DNA of 64,000 bases from Homalodisca vitripennis. Taxonomy: Eukaryota > Arthropoda > Insecta > Hemiptera > Cicadellidae. The stretch is from contig NW_025777478.1 of assembly GCF_021130785.1 (NCBI RefSeq), positions 146,979-210,978 of the forward strand. Direction: 5' to 3'. Below are positions 12,701 to 24,730 of this stretch, one piece after another. A model generated the notes under the pieces. The model had not been told where the DNA came from. It did no database searches and saw only the letters and a program-made list of their open reading frames with translations. How positions within the stretch are numbered: position 1 is the first letter of the stretch; each line of letters starts with the position of its first letter. The position numbers were made by a program, and so were the translations under genes.

Positions 12701-14074
12701 TATAACGTATTAAAAAATCGTAGGCAATTTATACTCAAGTTCATGCTGATATAACTTATTTAATATTTTTCTCTGTGAAATAAATAAAGTTATTTGTCGT
12801 GACCTCCAGCTTTATATGAAATTATACATGAGTAATAAAACTCATTGTGAAGTAATGCTTTACACTGATTATTTCCCATGTAATTTGATGATCTATGTTA
12901 CGTAACAAATAATAAAAATATATTAAAGTTCTGGTGGTGGAACATGGATGTAGTTATAACGTTAAACAATAAATGTTCTGTAACAAAACACATCTGTCAA
13001 ATATCACTAAAGAAGATTGGAACTGAAATTATTTCGGACGTGATCGGGAAACTGTAACGTACAAAGTGTTTTACCGATACGTTTCTTTCTGACTTATAAT
13101 AAATAATGTATTGTACGGCTCCAAGAACTTTACGCCTTCAGTAATGCCATATTTTTGGAATAAATTAATTAGTAGCTTACTTTTTTGTGTAACCCTTTAA
13201 CACATTTTTCGGATGCCCCCATTGGTCTAGAAAAATAAAAAGGAGGATGCAGTATAATAAGCGCCCACCAATGTACGACCGTCTGTTACTCGTATATCAT
13301 GCAAATGATTTATCGTATTGTATTTATTGTATTGTACAGTACTTAATTTTAAATTATTTGGGATTATTTTAGCTTTGAATATATTGATCAAGAGCTAGCA
13401 ATGTTATTGCAAATGAGAGTAATAATAATGTTCTTCTATTATTACCTATGTGTTTGGCCTGGCGTAAAATTTCAGCTGATGTTTAATAGTAAAATAACCT
13501 ATAATGATACACTACTTGATAAATATCTCCTATTATATAGCGCCAGACTTTTGATCTGAGACAAGAATAAATGATCCACTCAGTACGTACAGTAAACACA
13601 CGTCTGGCTCGCAGCACTCGCGTTACGTCATCTGTTTAACACGTGTACTTATACATGGGTCACAACCTGGGCTGAGAGTGTTATGTTTAATTTGTAAGCA
13701 TTAAACTATTTTTTGATCATTATAAATATAAAATAGGGATATAGTTAGATAAAATTTTATTTGATTGTTGACTTTTGATATTTGGAGGTCACAAATTGAA
13801 ACAAATCCGACATTTTTACGTTGGTAGCAACACAAATGTTTGTAACCAACGGTATGAAAATATAAAGCACAGATAATAATTGTTATGATAGGCAGTAGTA
13901 CCAAATATATCGACGCCTGTTTCTCAACAATATATTATAGTTTTTTAAGCAGCGCACATGTTCTTTTTGGAATTTGTATGTTTTTTGTGACTATGGTTCA
14001 AGGAAGATAAAGGATATATTATTAATTTTTGTAATATTTTGGCTGTAATTTTAATATATTTGAGTGAATATTGA
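9751..14074. other. Anonymous AT-rich sequence
   Basis: No gene was recognised. Two points of interest: at 9780 the text ACAGGTTGTCCCACGAGTAA, just after TATTAT, resembles a transposon terminus, but no matching far end was found. The 70 bp near 10305-10380 (GATATGAAATAATTGGCAAA) resembles 37340-37420. Open frames of 60-85 codons here have the composition expected of AT-rich noise. Confidence 0.5.
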
Positions 14075-14269
14075 TTAAAAACATTGGTACTTTGGTAAAG
14101 TCCGTAAGTGGAAACAATAATGCACTTTCAAAAATATCTGTTCAACCTTACTTAGAACATGTCTTGGTGTTCTTACTATACCCCAGGAACTTAGCGCTTC
14201 CCTAATTATATTGTAGTACTTAGTATTTGAAACATAAATATAAGCTAATTTGAGATACTTCACAAACAT
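14075..14269 (-). pseudogene. Possible LINE RT C-terminal remnant
   Basis: A 64-codon minus-strand frame contains LKLAYIYVSNTKYYNIIREA, then LSSWGIVRTPR, then a VEQIFLKVHY-like segment. The spacing resembles the LINE RT thumb region, where a Y-Y/A-L motif precedes Y/S-G-I-x-x-W-G and then Q-x-x-I-L-K. The SSWG tetrad and the basic tail are the main support. It stands alone, with no YADD box or 3' tail nearby, so chance resemblance in AT-rich DNA remains possible. Confidence 0.4.
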
Positions 14270-15990
14270 TGTATTGCTTTGACTTTAATACGATTTTAAT
14301 TATGGGCAAGAACACTACGTCTAATCCTTGTTAAAAGGAAAACTACAAAACCCTTCAACGAATAAAATAAGTATCTAATTCAAACCAAAACTATATTAGC
14401 TACAGACTCCCGAAACCAAATATTTTAACTGCATATAAAGTTATGTTTATTCCTAGTAAATTATTGTTTTTTTTTTGTATTATTTTATTTTTCAAGGTAT
14501 TTAATTCGTTTGACGGGAATAGACCATTTTAATCGACTATACACGAAACTGGTGTTCATAACCTCTTAAAATTAACCATTACTTTCGAAAAGTCCTAAAG
14601 TAATATACAATAAAATAATGCAATTATAAACGTCTAAGAATCTATACAGGTATAGATAGGTACTTACTACAGTTTCATGAAACTAATGATCACTTAGATA
14701 AAACCTATATGAAACTAGTCATCACTTTAAAAATATTATAATATTGATATTTAAATATACCAGGTAAGGTAGACTACCCGTACTGTATGTATAGTGAGAG
14801 GGCGGTTTGGTGTATTGACATAAAACAAAGTGCTTTCCTCATAAAATGCCTTTGGGGAGTTCATTGAAAATATTTTCATCGACATCTACGTACGAGTGAT
14901 CCAAAACTAAGAGTCAACCCTTCGAATATAAAGATTTTTAAATAGAGGCATAGAGCAAATCATACATCATTTTAAGTCATATTAAAAGGAACACAATGGC
15001 GAAAACAAAATTCACTTATCGCAATTCGTTTAAAAATTGTTCCAGTTTTTGGAAAAATGCAGAACACTAAATCGAATGCAGAACACACGATATTTCTAAT
15101 CCGTTTCAGATTTTTTTACTCTGATTCTGATTTCTTGCTTACGAGAAACTCAGCATCATTTTGATATGTTACATGTCTACTTTATCACACACGTCCACTA
15201 ATATTTTTAATTATAGCATAAGGCATTTCAAAATCAAATACTTAATTATTAATAGGCTTTTTGAAATTTATTTTAAGTGATTCTTAGTTGATTTGAAAGT
15301 ATTAGAACAGAATTGCTGACGTTAACTTTGCCATATTTATGTAACAACGAAAACAAGTCGTTTCGTGACCACTTTTATCTGAATTCTTCTTCAGATGTTT
15401 AAATAGTTCCAATGTTCAGATTTTTTTTAATTTTCCTCATTATTTTGAAATTCACAAGGCAAAATCAGTCCTATGCAGTTTTTTCTATAATGGAAATTAT
15501 TTTTATTGTAATTTATTGCTTTTCTAGCGTTGTAGTTTTAGTTAAATTTAGTATGTTAAATGGCACATTAATTCTAATTATTCAACTCTTTATAACCATA
15601 ATAACTGGTATGCAGAATCTATCACATTGTATTTTGATTGCATTAATTGTCTGTCTCATACTTTAGTTAGTATTTATTTGTATTGTAGTATAGTATATTT
15701 ATATATTACATTTGATGACAGTAATAAGTACATGTTAATACCGAGATTATTACTATGTAATTAATTTTGATACAAGTAATAATTTTCTATTTGGGCCAAT
15801 TTTGTGTTTATATTCTGAAATTTTCTTTTATTTAAACAGTAAGTACGTTTTTAATTTTACGTTTTATTATTAAGAAACGAGGGGCGTTAATTCGCTTTTT
15901 TATATTTCTTTCCGAGAGAGCTAAATAGCACCACATATTTAGAATTAGTCTGACTCAGTCTCCTTGCAACTTCTTAACGTCAGTTCAGTA
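14270..15990. other. Anonymous AT-rich sequence
   Basis: No gene was recognised. The 84-codon frame at 15412-15666 is almost wholly hydrophobic (I, L, F, V), as expected from T-rich DNA, and has no other support. A hammerhead-like core (CTGAAGA and GAAA, minus strand, 15361-15394) is reported under findings. Confidence 0.5.
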
Positions 15991-16265
15991 ACATCATGAT
16001 GCTAATACCGAGTGTGGGTCCGCTAGTAACATGTTACCACGGTAACAGGTTAATGGAATGTAACACCAATACTGACCACGTTATTTTGGTGATGGATTAT
16101 TAACAAATAACTGTATTTTCCATCTCTACTAGGCTCTTATTTCCTGTCATCACATCCGATCCCATCCACCCAGAGCCACCGACATGTAGCTGACCGTACA
16201 TATCTCGGGTGTATTTCCTCTCCGCGCCGGTCTTTCTAACGGCTCGTCAACAAAATTCTCAGATA
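15990..16265. promoter_or_regulatory. GC-richer island, promoter-like
   Basis: This ~275-bp stretch is clearly richer in G+C and CpG (for example CTCCGCGCCGG near 16220) than the surrounding DNA. It contains a near-perfect RFX-type X-box. In an AT-rich insect genome such an island can mark a promoter or first exon, but no initiation codon with a convincing reading frame follows on either strand. The role is inferred from composition and one motif only. Confidence 0.3.
16033..16046. promoter_or_regulatory. X-box-like palindrome (RFX-type)
   Basis: The 14 bases GTTACCACGGTAAC form two perfect 6-bp arms around AC. The RFX/DAF-19 X-box is described as GTTnCC, a 1-3 base spacer (often AT), then GGnAAC, so this site differs from a perfect palindromic X-box only in its spacer. 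X-boxes occur upstream of ciliary genes in animals. No such gene is visible in the next kilobases. Confidence 0.4.
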
Positions 16266-19200
16266 ACTTAACTCAAACTTCAGGAATAAATTTGTGTTCC
16301 TTTCACTAACTAACACTTTAAAAAATGTGTAGGGTTTAGATGAACAACAATTTTAGAAAACGCCGTTATCTATTTTTTACCCTTACAGTTGCACCAAAGA
16401 AATATAACTTATAAAGGAGGAATACAAATAATACTCATTTTGCTTAAGTACCACCTAGTTGTATAGATTTTAAAATTAGCTGATGTCCGATTTCAACATC
16501 CCTTAAGTTTTTTAGATTCTGTATAGGTCAAGGAATTTGTTCTAAATAACGAAAAAAGTTTCCAAAACTATTTTACTTATTTTAATTTGTATGTGCACAC
16601 AATGTCTCTGAGAAACTTGCTTATTAATACTAACCCAACTATTAACTATATACCAATATCTCCGAGACAAGATTGACAGGTACATATGTACGTTGGACTG
16701 AGAAGCCTACTGCATTAAAAAATCTTATAACTCCACTTACTCAATAGATATAGATTGGTAATAAATCTGATATAAGTAATATAAGTCAACTGTTTTCCAG
16801 ATAATGTGTAGACGTACCTATGCAGGCCTACAAAATGTGCAAAAAACATGAAATTTACCAATTGATCCGATTGATTTATAATGTTTATGATTGGTTTAAC
16901 CCCCTAAGAGGAAATCGATGTTTACTTTGCAGGGAAATATGGTTCGCTGCCTTTTTTTATATCTCGCTGTTTTCTTTTCGAAGGTATGAATATCTGTAAC
17001 ACTAATAAGTACATTATCTGGTACTCTTGCTTTACAATCTCAGTTTATTATATCATCCTATTTCCGTATATTGTAGGTCATTATTTATCAGTATTTATAT
17101 GCCTAATCAGTGTAGTAAATCTCGTCAGTTAAAAATGAACACGATGTTTCCTCGACGACTTTTTCTCATAGTCCATTGTGTATAGTTTGGTGATGATCAC
17201 CAAATATACGTATACTTCTTTGTGATTCTATTTCCTATTATGACAAACTCACTGCGCTCGCTCGATATTTTCACTGTGTGTAGCCAACTTCTTTCCCGCG
17301 GTATGTACCTGTGTAACGAATTTGGTCACGAGTGCTGCGTAACAAAGATCCCCTATAATGGTGCTTGTAAATTTTCGTAAAGCAGTGTCAAGTTTTCCGT
17401 TCATTTATGAAAACTATTCTCTCCAGTTGCCATATTATTGTTGTCATCGGTTTCTAAAGAAATGAATTCAAGAAATGATGAGGGATTTACCGAGCTGATC
17501 AAAAGTGTTCTCTTAGTGTTCATGGCGCTTTGGATCTTAATAAGGGGCTATCGTAACTCAGGTAGTAGTGGCCATAGAATGGTAATATAAGGATATCAAA
17601 GTTAAAATTTTTCTCATTGTGTACTAGGTCATGCATGAAACAGATTAGATCTTGTATCGTCAACCTCATACATTATAAAGTGGTAAAAGGTTGTGAAAGG
17701 ACTTACTTCGATGTTTGACTTTTATTTGAACACCAATTTTAAAAAAATAATTACCTTCTTTATCCACCCTGTTTTTCATATGAGCAACACTGTGGCTTAG
17801 GTCTTTTAAGTGCTTAATATGATTAGATACATTGGATTTAACTTTTTCATTAGTTTTTATCACTAGTTACATTTTACAAAACAAGGAGGGTCGTGAAAAA
17901 AACATTTGAATGAAATGTAAGTAAATTAAGTAAGCATAGTTTATCTGTGGATGATATTACACTTAGAACTGTCTTATGAAGAAATTAGTGATTTGGAAAA
18001 TGTAATAAGCAAGAATATAATTTAGGATAGAGGAGAGAAGGTCACAAACAAGAAACATGTTTGTATCTTCAACATTGCAAAATACATTGGAAATGTTTAT
18101 ATGGATTGTTTTCAATTTTTGTAAGTACATATGAGTAAGTGACTTTAGCAGAACATTTATGTGAAAATTATTGCTTAACACCAGAATAAATAAGATTAAT
18201 GTTTATATATTCCATAATAAGGTATTTTTAACCAATTTATTATAGGTGTCATATTTTCCGACTGAAATAAAATAAAGTTTGACCGGTTTTCAAGCATTAT
18301 TTTATAAATTGTAAGCGATATTTTATGCTCTCACCGAAGCTGTAAATTGTAATACTCGTATGTGCTGGGAGTTTAAAAATTTAATTTAGACTTTAAAAAT
18401 TTAATTTATATTAAAGTACAGAAATGGGATTTTATATTACAACTGAGTCAAAGTTACAATATTTACTTTAATTGAAACAAAGATTTGAGTTGTTTAAATA
18501 ACTGTCTTAAATCTTGATTTTTTATTTATTTACATGTGAAATTCGACAAATGCAAGTGACAAGTAAGTAGTGTACTTGCATGAGGTTAATATCTTTAAGA
18601 ATTTGAAGCTAGAAAACACCAGCTCCTAGTACTGGATATATACAAAATATTTAAATACATTGTTAACAAATGCCTTGATGGATAACAAAATTAATTAAGA
18701 TTGTGGTTTTTAACTATTTCATTTATAATTTGTACTAATAATTGTGCATTAACACTGCCTGATGATTGTAAAATGCACTATAAAAAGTATACTCTGTCTC
18801 AACCAGCCAGTTCCTACAAGACTAAACAGGTCATACAAATTTATTCTTTCTTGAGGAATGTACAGACATTCAGACGGATAGACGGGTAAGAAAGCCAGAC
18901 ATACAGGCATACGCGGTCGCGCCAACCAAGTAACAGATTCGAACAAGAATAGACCATGAGGCGGTCTATAGTAATGATGAGTAAGGGAATTAATTTAACC
19001 AAACAAATATAGCTCATACTTAGTACATTGAAGTACACTTTATTCAAAATTAGTATTCTAATTTAATAAGTGTTCCATATTTTCCATGATTTTTTTATCT
19101 TCATTCCCAAGTATAGACCTACTGAATATCTAAAACGCTGCTAAAACGTCAAATCTATATGATAATATAGTAGTAACTATAATAGTCGTGTTATGACTCA

Positions 19201-19406
19201 TCACTAAATTAAAACACCAAACAAGTAAAGTAGTCTGGCACTTCTACTAGGTAAGTTATCTAATAATAAGTATAAACAGATATAAGACTACTTATATCTT
19301 ATAATAAATATGCTAAACAGATTGCCATTAATGGATTTTGCGTTGATTGTCTTATTTAGTGGACGTCTACCAATAAGTACCAAATCAACTAGCTATAAGG
19401 GGTAAC
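16266..19406. other. Anonymous AT-rich sequence
   Basis: No gene was recognised. A phrase CTCACTGCGCTCGCTCG near 17248 recurs as CTCACTCCGCTCGCTTG near 31887 with similar flanks, so both are probably fragments of one dispersed repeat. At 18855-18960 a GACAGACAT-type segment (CAGACATTCAGACGGATAGA) resembles the head of another dispersed family. Confidence 0.5.
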
Positions 19407-19453
19407 TTGATGATTAATTCACCCCTAACCAGGAGGGGTGAATTAATTATCAA
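19407..19453. repeat. 20-bp inverted repeat (hairpin)
   Basis: The arms TTGATGATTAATTCACCCCT (19407-19426) and AGGGGTGAATTAATTATCAA (19434-19453) pair at 19 of 20 positions around a 7-base loop. No flanking coding sequence explains it. It may be a small foldback element or a terminator-like structure. Confidence 0.85.
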
Positions 19454-20479
19454 TTTATTATTCATATGCACGCACATTATTACACAAATCTAGTCAACAC
19501 AATAATTGTTTAATTTCATGGCAACAATTATGAGTTCACACGTTCATTGCATTACTGCGTCTGTATCCGGCAGTACTGGTGAAACTCATTCGGTATGGAT
19601 ACACTACGAGAATGTTAAAGACAGTACAACGCACAAATAACCAATTAACTTAAAATTTATAAACTGAGCCATTCTGAAGCCTAGGTTTAGACAAATTAAA
19701 AATTTATTTCGTTTTAAACGTTTTAATTGCCTACCTGGAAAATGAAATGTGTGATGAGTGATGAAGATGTTGCCAGGCCAGCCGTCTGCTAAGTCATATC
19801 TGTAAATACATCATCAATATTATACTTAAAAAAAATCTAAATTATTAATAATAAAAAGATTCAGATCCTGTAACCTCCTCTATCATTAGATGAACTTTAC
19901 GTAGATACGTATTGTCCTGTATTTTACTTTATAATTCAGTCATTAAATACATACCTAATTTAATAAATAATCTTGATTATTATTATTATTTAATCAAATA
20001 TTCATAGAAGTGAGAATTACGGAAAGAGCAACATCCACTTAAAATATAAATTTCGTAAGATATTGATAATGATTTTTAAGCAACAATACCGAATAAATCA
20101 ACATCAATAGCTTCTAAAACAAAAACTGCTGATAAGGCAAGGTTTTAGTAAATATATCCTGACCATATGTTAATAATATTTTGTTTTTAAGATGTATACA
20201 TACATTTAAATTTAGAGCAAAATGTGGAAATATAGCAACTTGGATAATAGAAAGTTGTAACTATTATTCGCAGTTCATTCACAGTACCGTGACTTTTGAT
20301 TTCAGAAGCTCAATTTAATCTCAATTTCTCATCGAGTTCGTTACTCAAGCCTGTTTTCTTCCCACCCTAACTTTTACACGAAGTCACTTCTTGTTGACAC
20401 AATAATGTGACAAAAATAGATAAAAGTGATAAATAAGGTTTGAACACTCAATTGTACAACTCCTGTCGGTAATACAACA

Positions 20480-20600
20480 CCGATACCCGCCCCCACACAA
20501 CCCCCACCACACCCACACACACACATTCTATCCACTAGTATCGGTAGTGGTAGTAGTGGTAGTCGTGGTAGTAGTTGTAGTGGTAGTGTATACTGTAGTT
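20480..20600. repeat. Compound CA-rich and GGTAGT microsatellite
   Basis: A C/A-rich run (CCCACACAACCCCCACCACA then CACACACA) is followed by imperfect GGTAGT repeats. The 71-codon frame starting at 20547 is a poly-valine translation of the GGTAGT repeat and is not a gene. Confidence 0.93.
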
Positions 20601-20850
20601 AAGTTGTACACTTCCGCTGCTGGTCTGTACTATGTGAGACCGAGCAGTAATCTCAGGCTCTGGCTTCATATTATATCTATATCAGTCAGCGTGTTACACT
20701 ATTGTATAAATTACTGCCTAGTTATAATACATGTAGTTAAAATAATTTCAAAACATCTATAAATAACATAAACTACTTGAAACTGAGACATAGTTAGCTA
20801 CCTGAGTAATGTTGTGTATTGAAGAGAAGGTGTAGAGTAAGAAATCTGTG

Positions 20851-20955
20851 GATGACACACACACACTCTCAAGAAGCACATGCACACTTATATTCACATG
20901 CACACGCACTCTCAAGACACATTCACACACACATTCACACGCACATGCACACAAT
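20851..20955. repeat. Imperfect CACACA/CACATG microsatellite
   Basis: ACACACACAC, CACATGCACACTTATATTCA and CACACGCACATGCACACA are degenerate CA/TG repeats. Open frames across it on the minus strand, rich in Cys and Val, reflect the repeat only. Confidence 0.9.
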
Positions 20956-22400
20956 ATGGTAGTATGAACACTGGAGTAAATGTTACAATAGGTGACCCAG
21001 TATGCCCGCGAGACAGAAGTACCTGAAAAAAACCAGAACACATCTAACATTCAGTAAGTGCTACTAAAGTCCTTTGGTGGCCACTACTTAACTGCAAATT
21101 TGACTAAACCTCAAGCATTGTACAGAATGGCTCGAATATTGATCTGGAATTGATGAAAAGACAAACTCACGATACCGAAGACACCCTTCGTTTGAGGTTG
21201 GAATTTCATTGTAGATTTAGTAAATTATACTAATTTGGTTAATATTTGTTCTTGTTTGTAATAACAAAAATTATATTTGTTGCCTAGCAATTTTTGTAAC
21301 AATTGAATTTTAATTATGACAATTTTAATGGCATAAAGACTTGAAAAGAGTAGAAACCAATAGGTGTGTTATTAACTAGAGTACTGAAATAAATTATTTG
21401 ACAAACGTTTTAAACGCTTCTTTATTTTTAAAGTGAACGAAATTACTTTTCACCGATATCTTACTCTCTTACCAATATTTGTAATAATCTTATTATATCA
21501 CACCAAATAATTGAAATTCCAAAATATTATACATAATTAATAAATCTACGGAGTTTGAAATAATTTTAGTTTCCCTTTCTGTTACTATCCCTTAATATTA
21601 TTCTAATAAGTGAATACAAACTAATCTGTTTTGTAACCCAGCCAGCTACAATATATGAAGCCCAAATCTGGTGATCTCTTACAGTTCCACACATTTTTTC
21701 ACCGTTCCCACACTGAATAATTCATGAATACATCACTGTTCCTAATATTCATATGTGAAAAAGGGTGGAAGCTGATGTATTAAGAATTGAGAAAGATTTT
21801 ACTGTTTCGTGTTGTAGATAATGTTTGGTCAGTAAATTTTTGAAGTTTATTTATAAAATTACCTTATAAAATTCCGTTAAAGATAAATCTATTGAAAGTG
21901 CATTGATGTTGGTACTTATTTCTTTTACAAAATTACCAATCTCTTTAACCTTTCGCTTAACATAATAATATTATAGATCAAATTTTAATAGCAAATAAAA
22001 TATACCCTCCATCCTCCTTTAACCAAAGTCGAAAAAAACATTTAAAATTCAAAATTTTGCATTCACTTTTTTAACAAACGATAAAAATAGATTTCAGAAA
22101 TAGGGGTAAGTATTTTGCACGATTCTAATTGCTGTGTGTTTTTTTTATTTTAAAGAAGATTTTATCTTTCAAACGTGAAAAAAACATTTATTCGCGGCGT
22201 ATACTTCAACATTAATTAATACAGACTTAAATACACACTTTGAACATTAGTTTGAAACAACTTAGTAACAGAGGAATAAAATAAGTGTACCTTAATTTTG
22301 TATGTGTAAATATGTTTTTATTTAACTATATAAACATATTAAACTTAAAAAGTTATAATAGTTTAGTATTTGTTTACTAATAATAATAACTATTTCTAGT
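20956..22400. other. Anonymous AT-rich sequence
   Basis: No gene or repeat family was recognised by eye in this stretch, which is AT-rich with stops in every frame. Confidence 0.5.
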
Positions 22401-22703
22401 ATGATCATTGTTTATATATTTGGAATGACTACAATTATTTTTTTAATTGATACAATATTTGTATACAAACTGTATTTAACATTCTTAACTATTTTCTTAC
22501 CAACAGTTGTTATAGCCTACTTATTTAAAAGAAAGTCATTAACACATGCAATAAAACTTGTTATCTTTTTAATTTTTTCTAATGGAATCGTGTGTAACGA
22601 GGTTCCAAACGAAGCCCTTGAACAAAAAGAGTTTGTGCCTGCGCCAGCTCTCATCTTGAGAATGAAGCGAGTAATAAATCAAGTAAAAGGGATGAGAAAA
22701 TAA
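22401..22703 (+). CDS. Unrecognised 100-codon open frame
   Basis: This frame encodes about 55 hydrophobic residues that could form two membrane segments, then a hydrophilic tail (NEALEQKEFVPAPALILRMK) ending in basic residues. The tail is encoded by less AT-rich DNA than its surroundings, which mildly favours past coding. TTTCTAG just before the ATG resembles a splice acceptor. The family is not recognised and no companion exon was found. It could equally be a chance frame or part of a mobile element. Confidence 0.15.
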   Translation: MIIVYIFGMTTIIFLIDTIFVYKLYLTFLTIFLPTVVIAYLFKRKSLTHAIKLVIFLIFSNGIVCNEVPNEALEQKEFVPAPALILRMKRVINQVKGMRK

Positions 22704-23719
22704 AAACTATAATTGAAATCGTTCCTTAATATCTGCTCTATCAGTAATCAGTGTCACTTCTGATTTAGGAATAGTTCTTGGTATTTTTCATATTGATATA
22801 TACGTTGAGTAACCACAACAGTTCCATAAATTTTAAAACAATTTTCATTCGCAAGGAGTGGTTTAAAAGGTAGTTTAAAACTTAAAAGAGGAACATTCCA
22901 GATGCAAGACATTAAAGTAAGCAAGTATAAAGGGCATCCTGAAAGAGTTCCAAATGACATATTGAATGTTTAATCGAGTAAAGAGTAAAAGTAACATAAG
23001 TGAGAAATTGCGGAAACAAACAGAAAACGCTACATTGATTTCTGCTCTGTCACCTTTAGTTCTTCAATCCTTGATTTCAGGAATCCTGCTCCAGTAAACT
23101 CTCTTTCCTACCCTCTCCGTCTATAGACAGTTACGTGTAACAGCTTATGATACGTGTAACAACTTACACTACGTGTTCCGTTGCCATCCCTTTCAACTCA
23201 CTTTCCATGATTAAAGAATTAAACCCAATTATATTGGATACTCTCTTCATTTCATCATGTAGAATACGATGTGTGGTCTGACAGAGTAGTAGAAAAGTAA
23301 TGGAAATTTTCCATCATTATGAGTAACAGATGTAACAGAATATTGAAGTATAGAGAAAGGCTCTTATTCAGATGAAAAACACGTAAATAATTGGGGTAAA
23401 GATGCAAAAATTTTTAAATCCAGAAATTTGTGTCGGATATTACATTATTAATTAAAGGTTATTAATTTAAAGGTATTTTCATTGCAATGTTCTTTTTTGT
23501 TGCAAAAATGCGGCGGCTGGCAAATTCGAAAAGTTGTTAAAAAAAATGTTATTTTATTGTATCAATTGTTACGCAGCCATTGATACGTGTCTGAATTCTT
23601 CTCCAAGAAATAATTTCTTCACAAAAAGTGCAAATGAAATGCTGTTTATCGTTAAATTTTAAATTGCTTTACGCACAGCCGTTAAAACATATTTACTTGC
23701 TGTTGGAGGTTCATCCCAT
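22704..23719. other. Anonymous sequence with coding-like traces
   Basis: Around 22840-22975 a plus-strand frame reads SGLKGSLKLKRGTF followed by QMQDIKVSKYKGHPERVPND, which looks more protein-like than its surroundings. It has no start and an early stop upstream. The family could not be named. The rest shows nothing recognisable. Confidence 0.3.
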
Positions 23720-23920
23720 TCAAAAGATATATTGTCTTGTATTCATACAGCTTCCATGCTGTTTGCTGTTAAATAAGACATGTGTCTCTTGGTGTGTAGT
23801 GGTAATTGTAACGGCTATGTAATGTACGGGCCATGCGGTAATACCATAGCTGATATTCCTGTGCAAACTACAGAAATTATTCCAAATGCCAAGTCTGTTA
23901 ATTGTGCAATAAAGTACCTA
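23720..23920 (-). pseudogene. Possible LINE RT fragment
   Basis: A minus-strand frame of about 66 codons without ATG, between stops at 23918-23920 and 23720-23722, contains IWNNFCSLHRNISYGITAWP. The pattern resembles the LINE RT thumb motif, where Y-x-S/A-L is followed by I-S-Y-G-I-x-x-W-G. The W-P instead of W-G, and the lack of support on either side, make this tentative. The plus-strand frames of 64 and 91 codons over the same DNA have no recognisable content. Confidence 0.3.
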
Positions 23921-24447
23921 AAAATGGTAAACACATGTTTTACCCGTTTCGCAATGCCCTTTTACAATGAAATATTACTTCTACTGTGCGTATTGTCTTG
24001 CATTCCCTTCAATGATACTTTATTGATTTATATTCTTTTGTGCATTATATTATAATCAATATAATTAAGAATAGAATTATAATTCAATCAAGCGCTATTT
24101 TGAGCATAATATTTGTAGTTAGTCTGCATTTTGATAATATAAATAAATTAGATAGTTTACCAACACATTAACTAACACGCAGCATTATAATAGGCCATGA
24201 GAAACGGTAATTTTCTAAATCTAAACCGCAAACGGACATTTTCTGGCTTTGAAATTTATTAATCTCATCGCGAATGCTAATCGAATAGAGAATTGAAGCC
24301 TTTTGAATGATATTGTTGTATATATGTTTATATACCACGGCTTATATGTTTATTAGTTGGTACTAAATGAAATCCTACTTGGTACTAAAAGATTTATGAG
24401 TAATAAATCTCAAAAACTTCTCCATAAACTGTCAGTATATATATATA

Positions 24448-24467
24448 TAATTTCAATAAACATTGAA
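24448..24467. repeat. 20-bp direct repeat, left copy
   Basis: TAATTTCAATAAACATTGAA here is repeated without change at 24701-24720, so the tRNA-like gene sits between two identical 20-mers about 253 bp apart. This could be a target-site duplication or two parts of one element. Confidence 0.85.
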
Positions 24468-24471
24468 TCAC

Positions 24472-24476
24472 AAAAA
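24472..24476 (-). terminator. Pol III T-run after the tRNA-like gene
   Basis: On the minus strand the tRNA-like sequence is followed within ten bases by TTTTT, the usual RNA polymerase III stop signal. This supports it as a transcribable unit. Confidence 0.6.
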
Positions 24477-24480
24477 GTAC

Positions 24481-24551
24481 TTGCTCCGCCGGGAGTCGAA
24501 CCCGGATCTCTCACTTGCCGGGTGAATGTGCTACCATTACACCACAGAGCG
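24481..24551 (-). tRNA. tRNA-Ala(GGC)-like gene, or tRNA-derived element
   Basis: Read on the minus strand, the gene has acceptor strand GCTCTG pairing with CGGAGC, a D-arm containing TGTAATGGTAGCAC, an anticodon stem TTCAC/GTGAG with loop CCGGCAA, and a T-arm CCGGG-TTCGACT-CCCGG. A box (TGTAATGGTAG) and B box (GGTTCGACTCC) are intact, and T runs follow for Pol III termination. Loop position gives anticodon GGC (Ala). Two oddities: position 33 is C instead of the near-universal U, and the acceptor has only six good pairs, with C-A at the first position of a seventh. It may therefore be a tRNA pseudogene or the head of a tRNA-derived SINE. No intron is present. Confidence 0.75.
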
Positions 24552-24694
24552 CTTACTTTTTCCGATTCAATTATTTTGTATTTGGTCGGTATCTGCCACA
24601 TATGCGTTTAAATAAGCAAACTAACATATTATCGGAATACCAAACACCTGTCAAACGACTTTTATTTACGTTAAATTGTATAAATGGCAATAGC

Positions 24695-24730
24695 CTTATT
24701 TAATTTCAATAAACATTGAAATTAAATAAG
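24695..24730. repeat. Perfect 16-bp inverted repeat, AAAC loop
   Basis: The arms CTTATTTAATTTCAAT (24695-24710) and ATTGAAATTAAATAAG (24715-24730) are perfect reverse complements separated by AAAC. The right copy of the 20-bp direct repeat lies inside it. Confidence 0.9.

Noticed and set aside
15412..15666. 84-codon membrane protein
   Set aside because: Its hydrophobic content follows from T-rich DNA, and it has no upstream or downstream support.
20547..20762. Poly-valine protein
   Set aside because: It is a translation of GGTAGT simple repeats.
22754..22960. piggyBac-type transposase remnant
   Set aside because: A plus-strand LKLKRG phrase recalls that family, but no catalytic Asp context or Cys-rich end was found, so the name was not used.
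24410..24601. Minus-strand 63-codon frame with WCNGSTFTRQ and DPGSTPGGAS
   Set aside because: This is the well-known chance translation of a tRNA body (the DPGSTPGG-type phrase comes from the T-arm).
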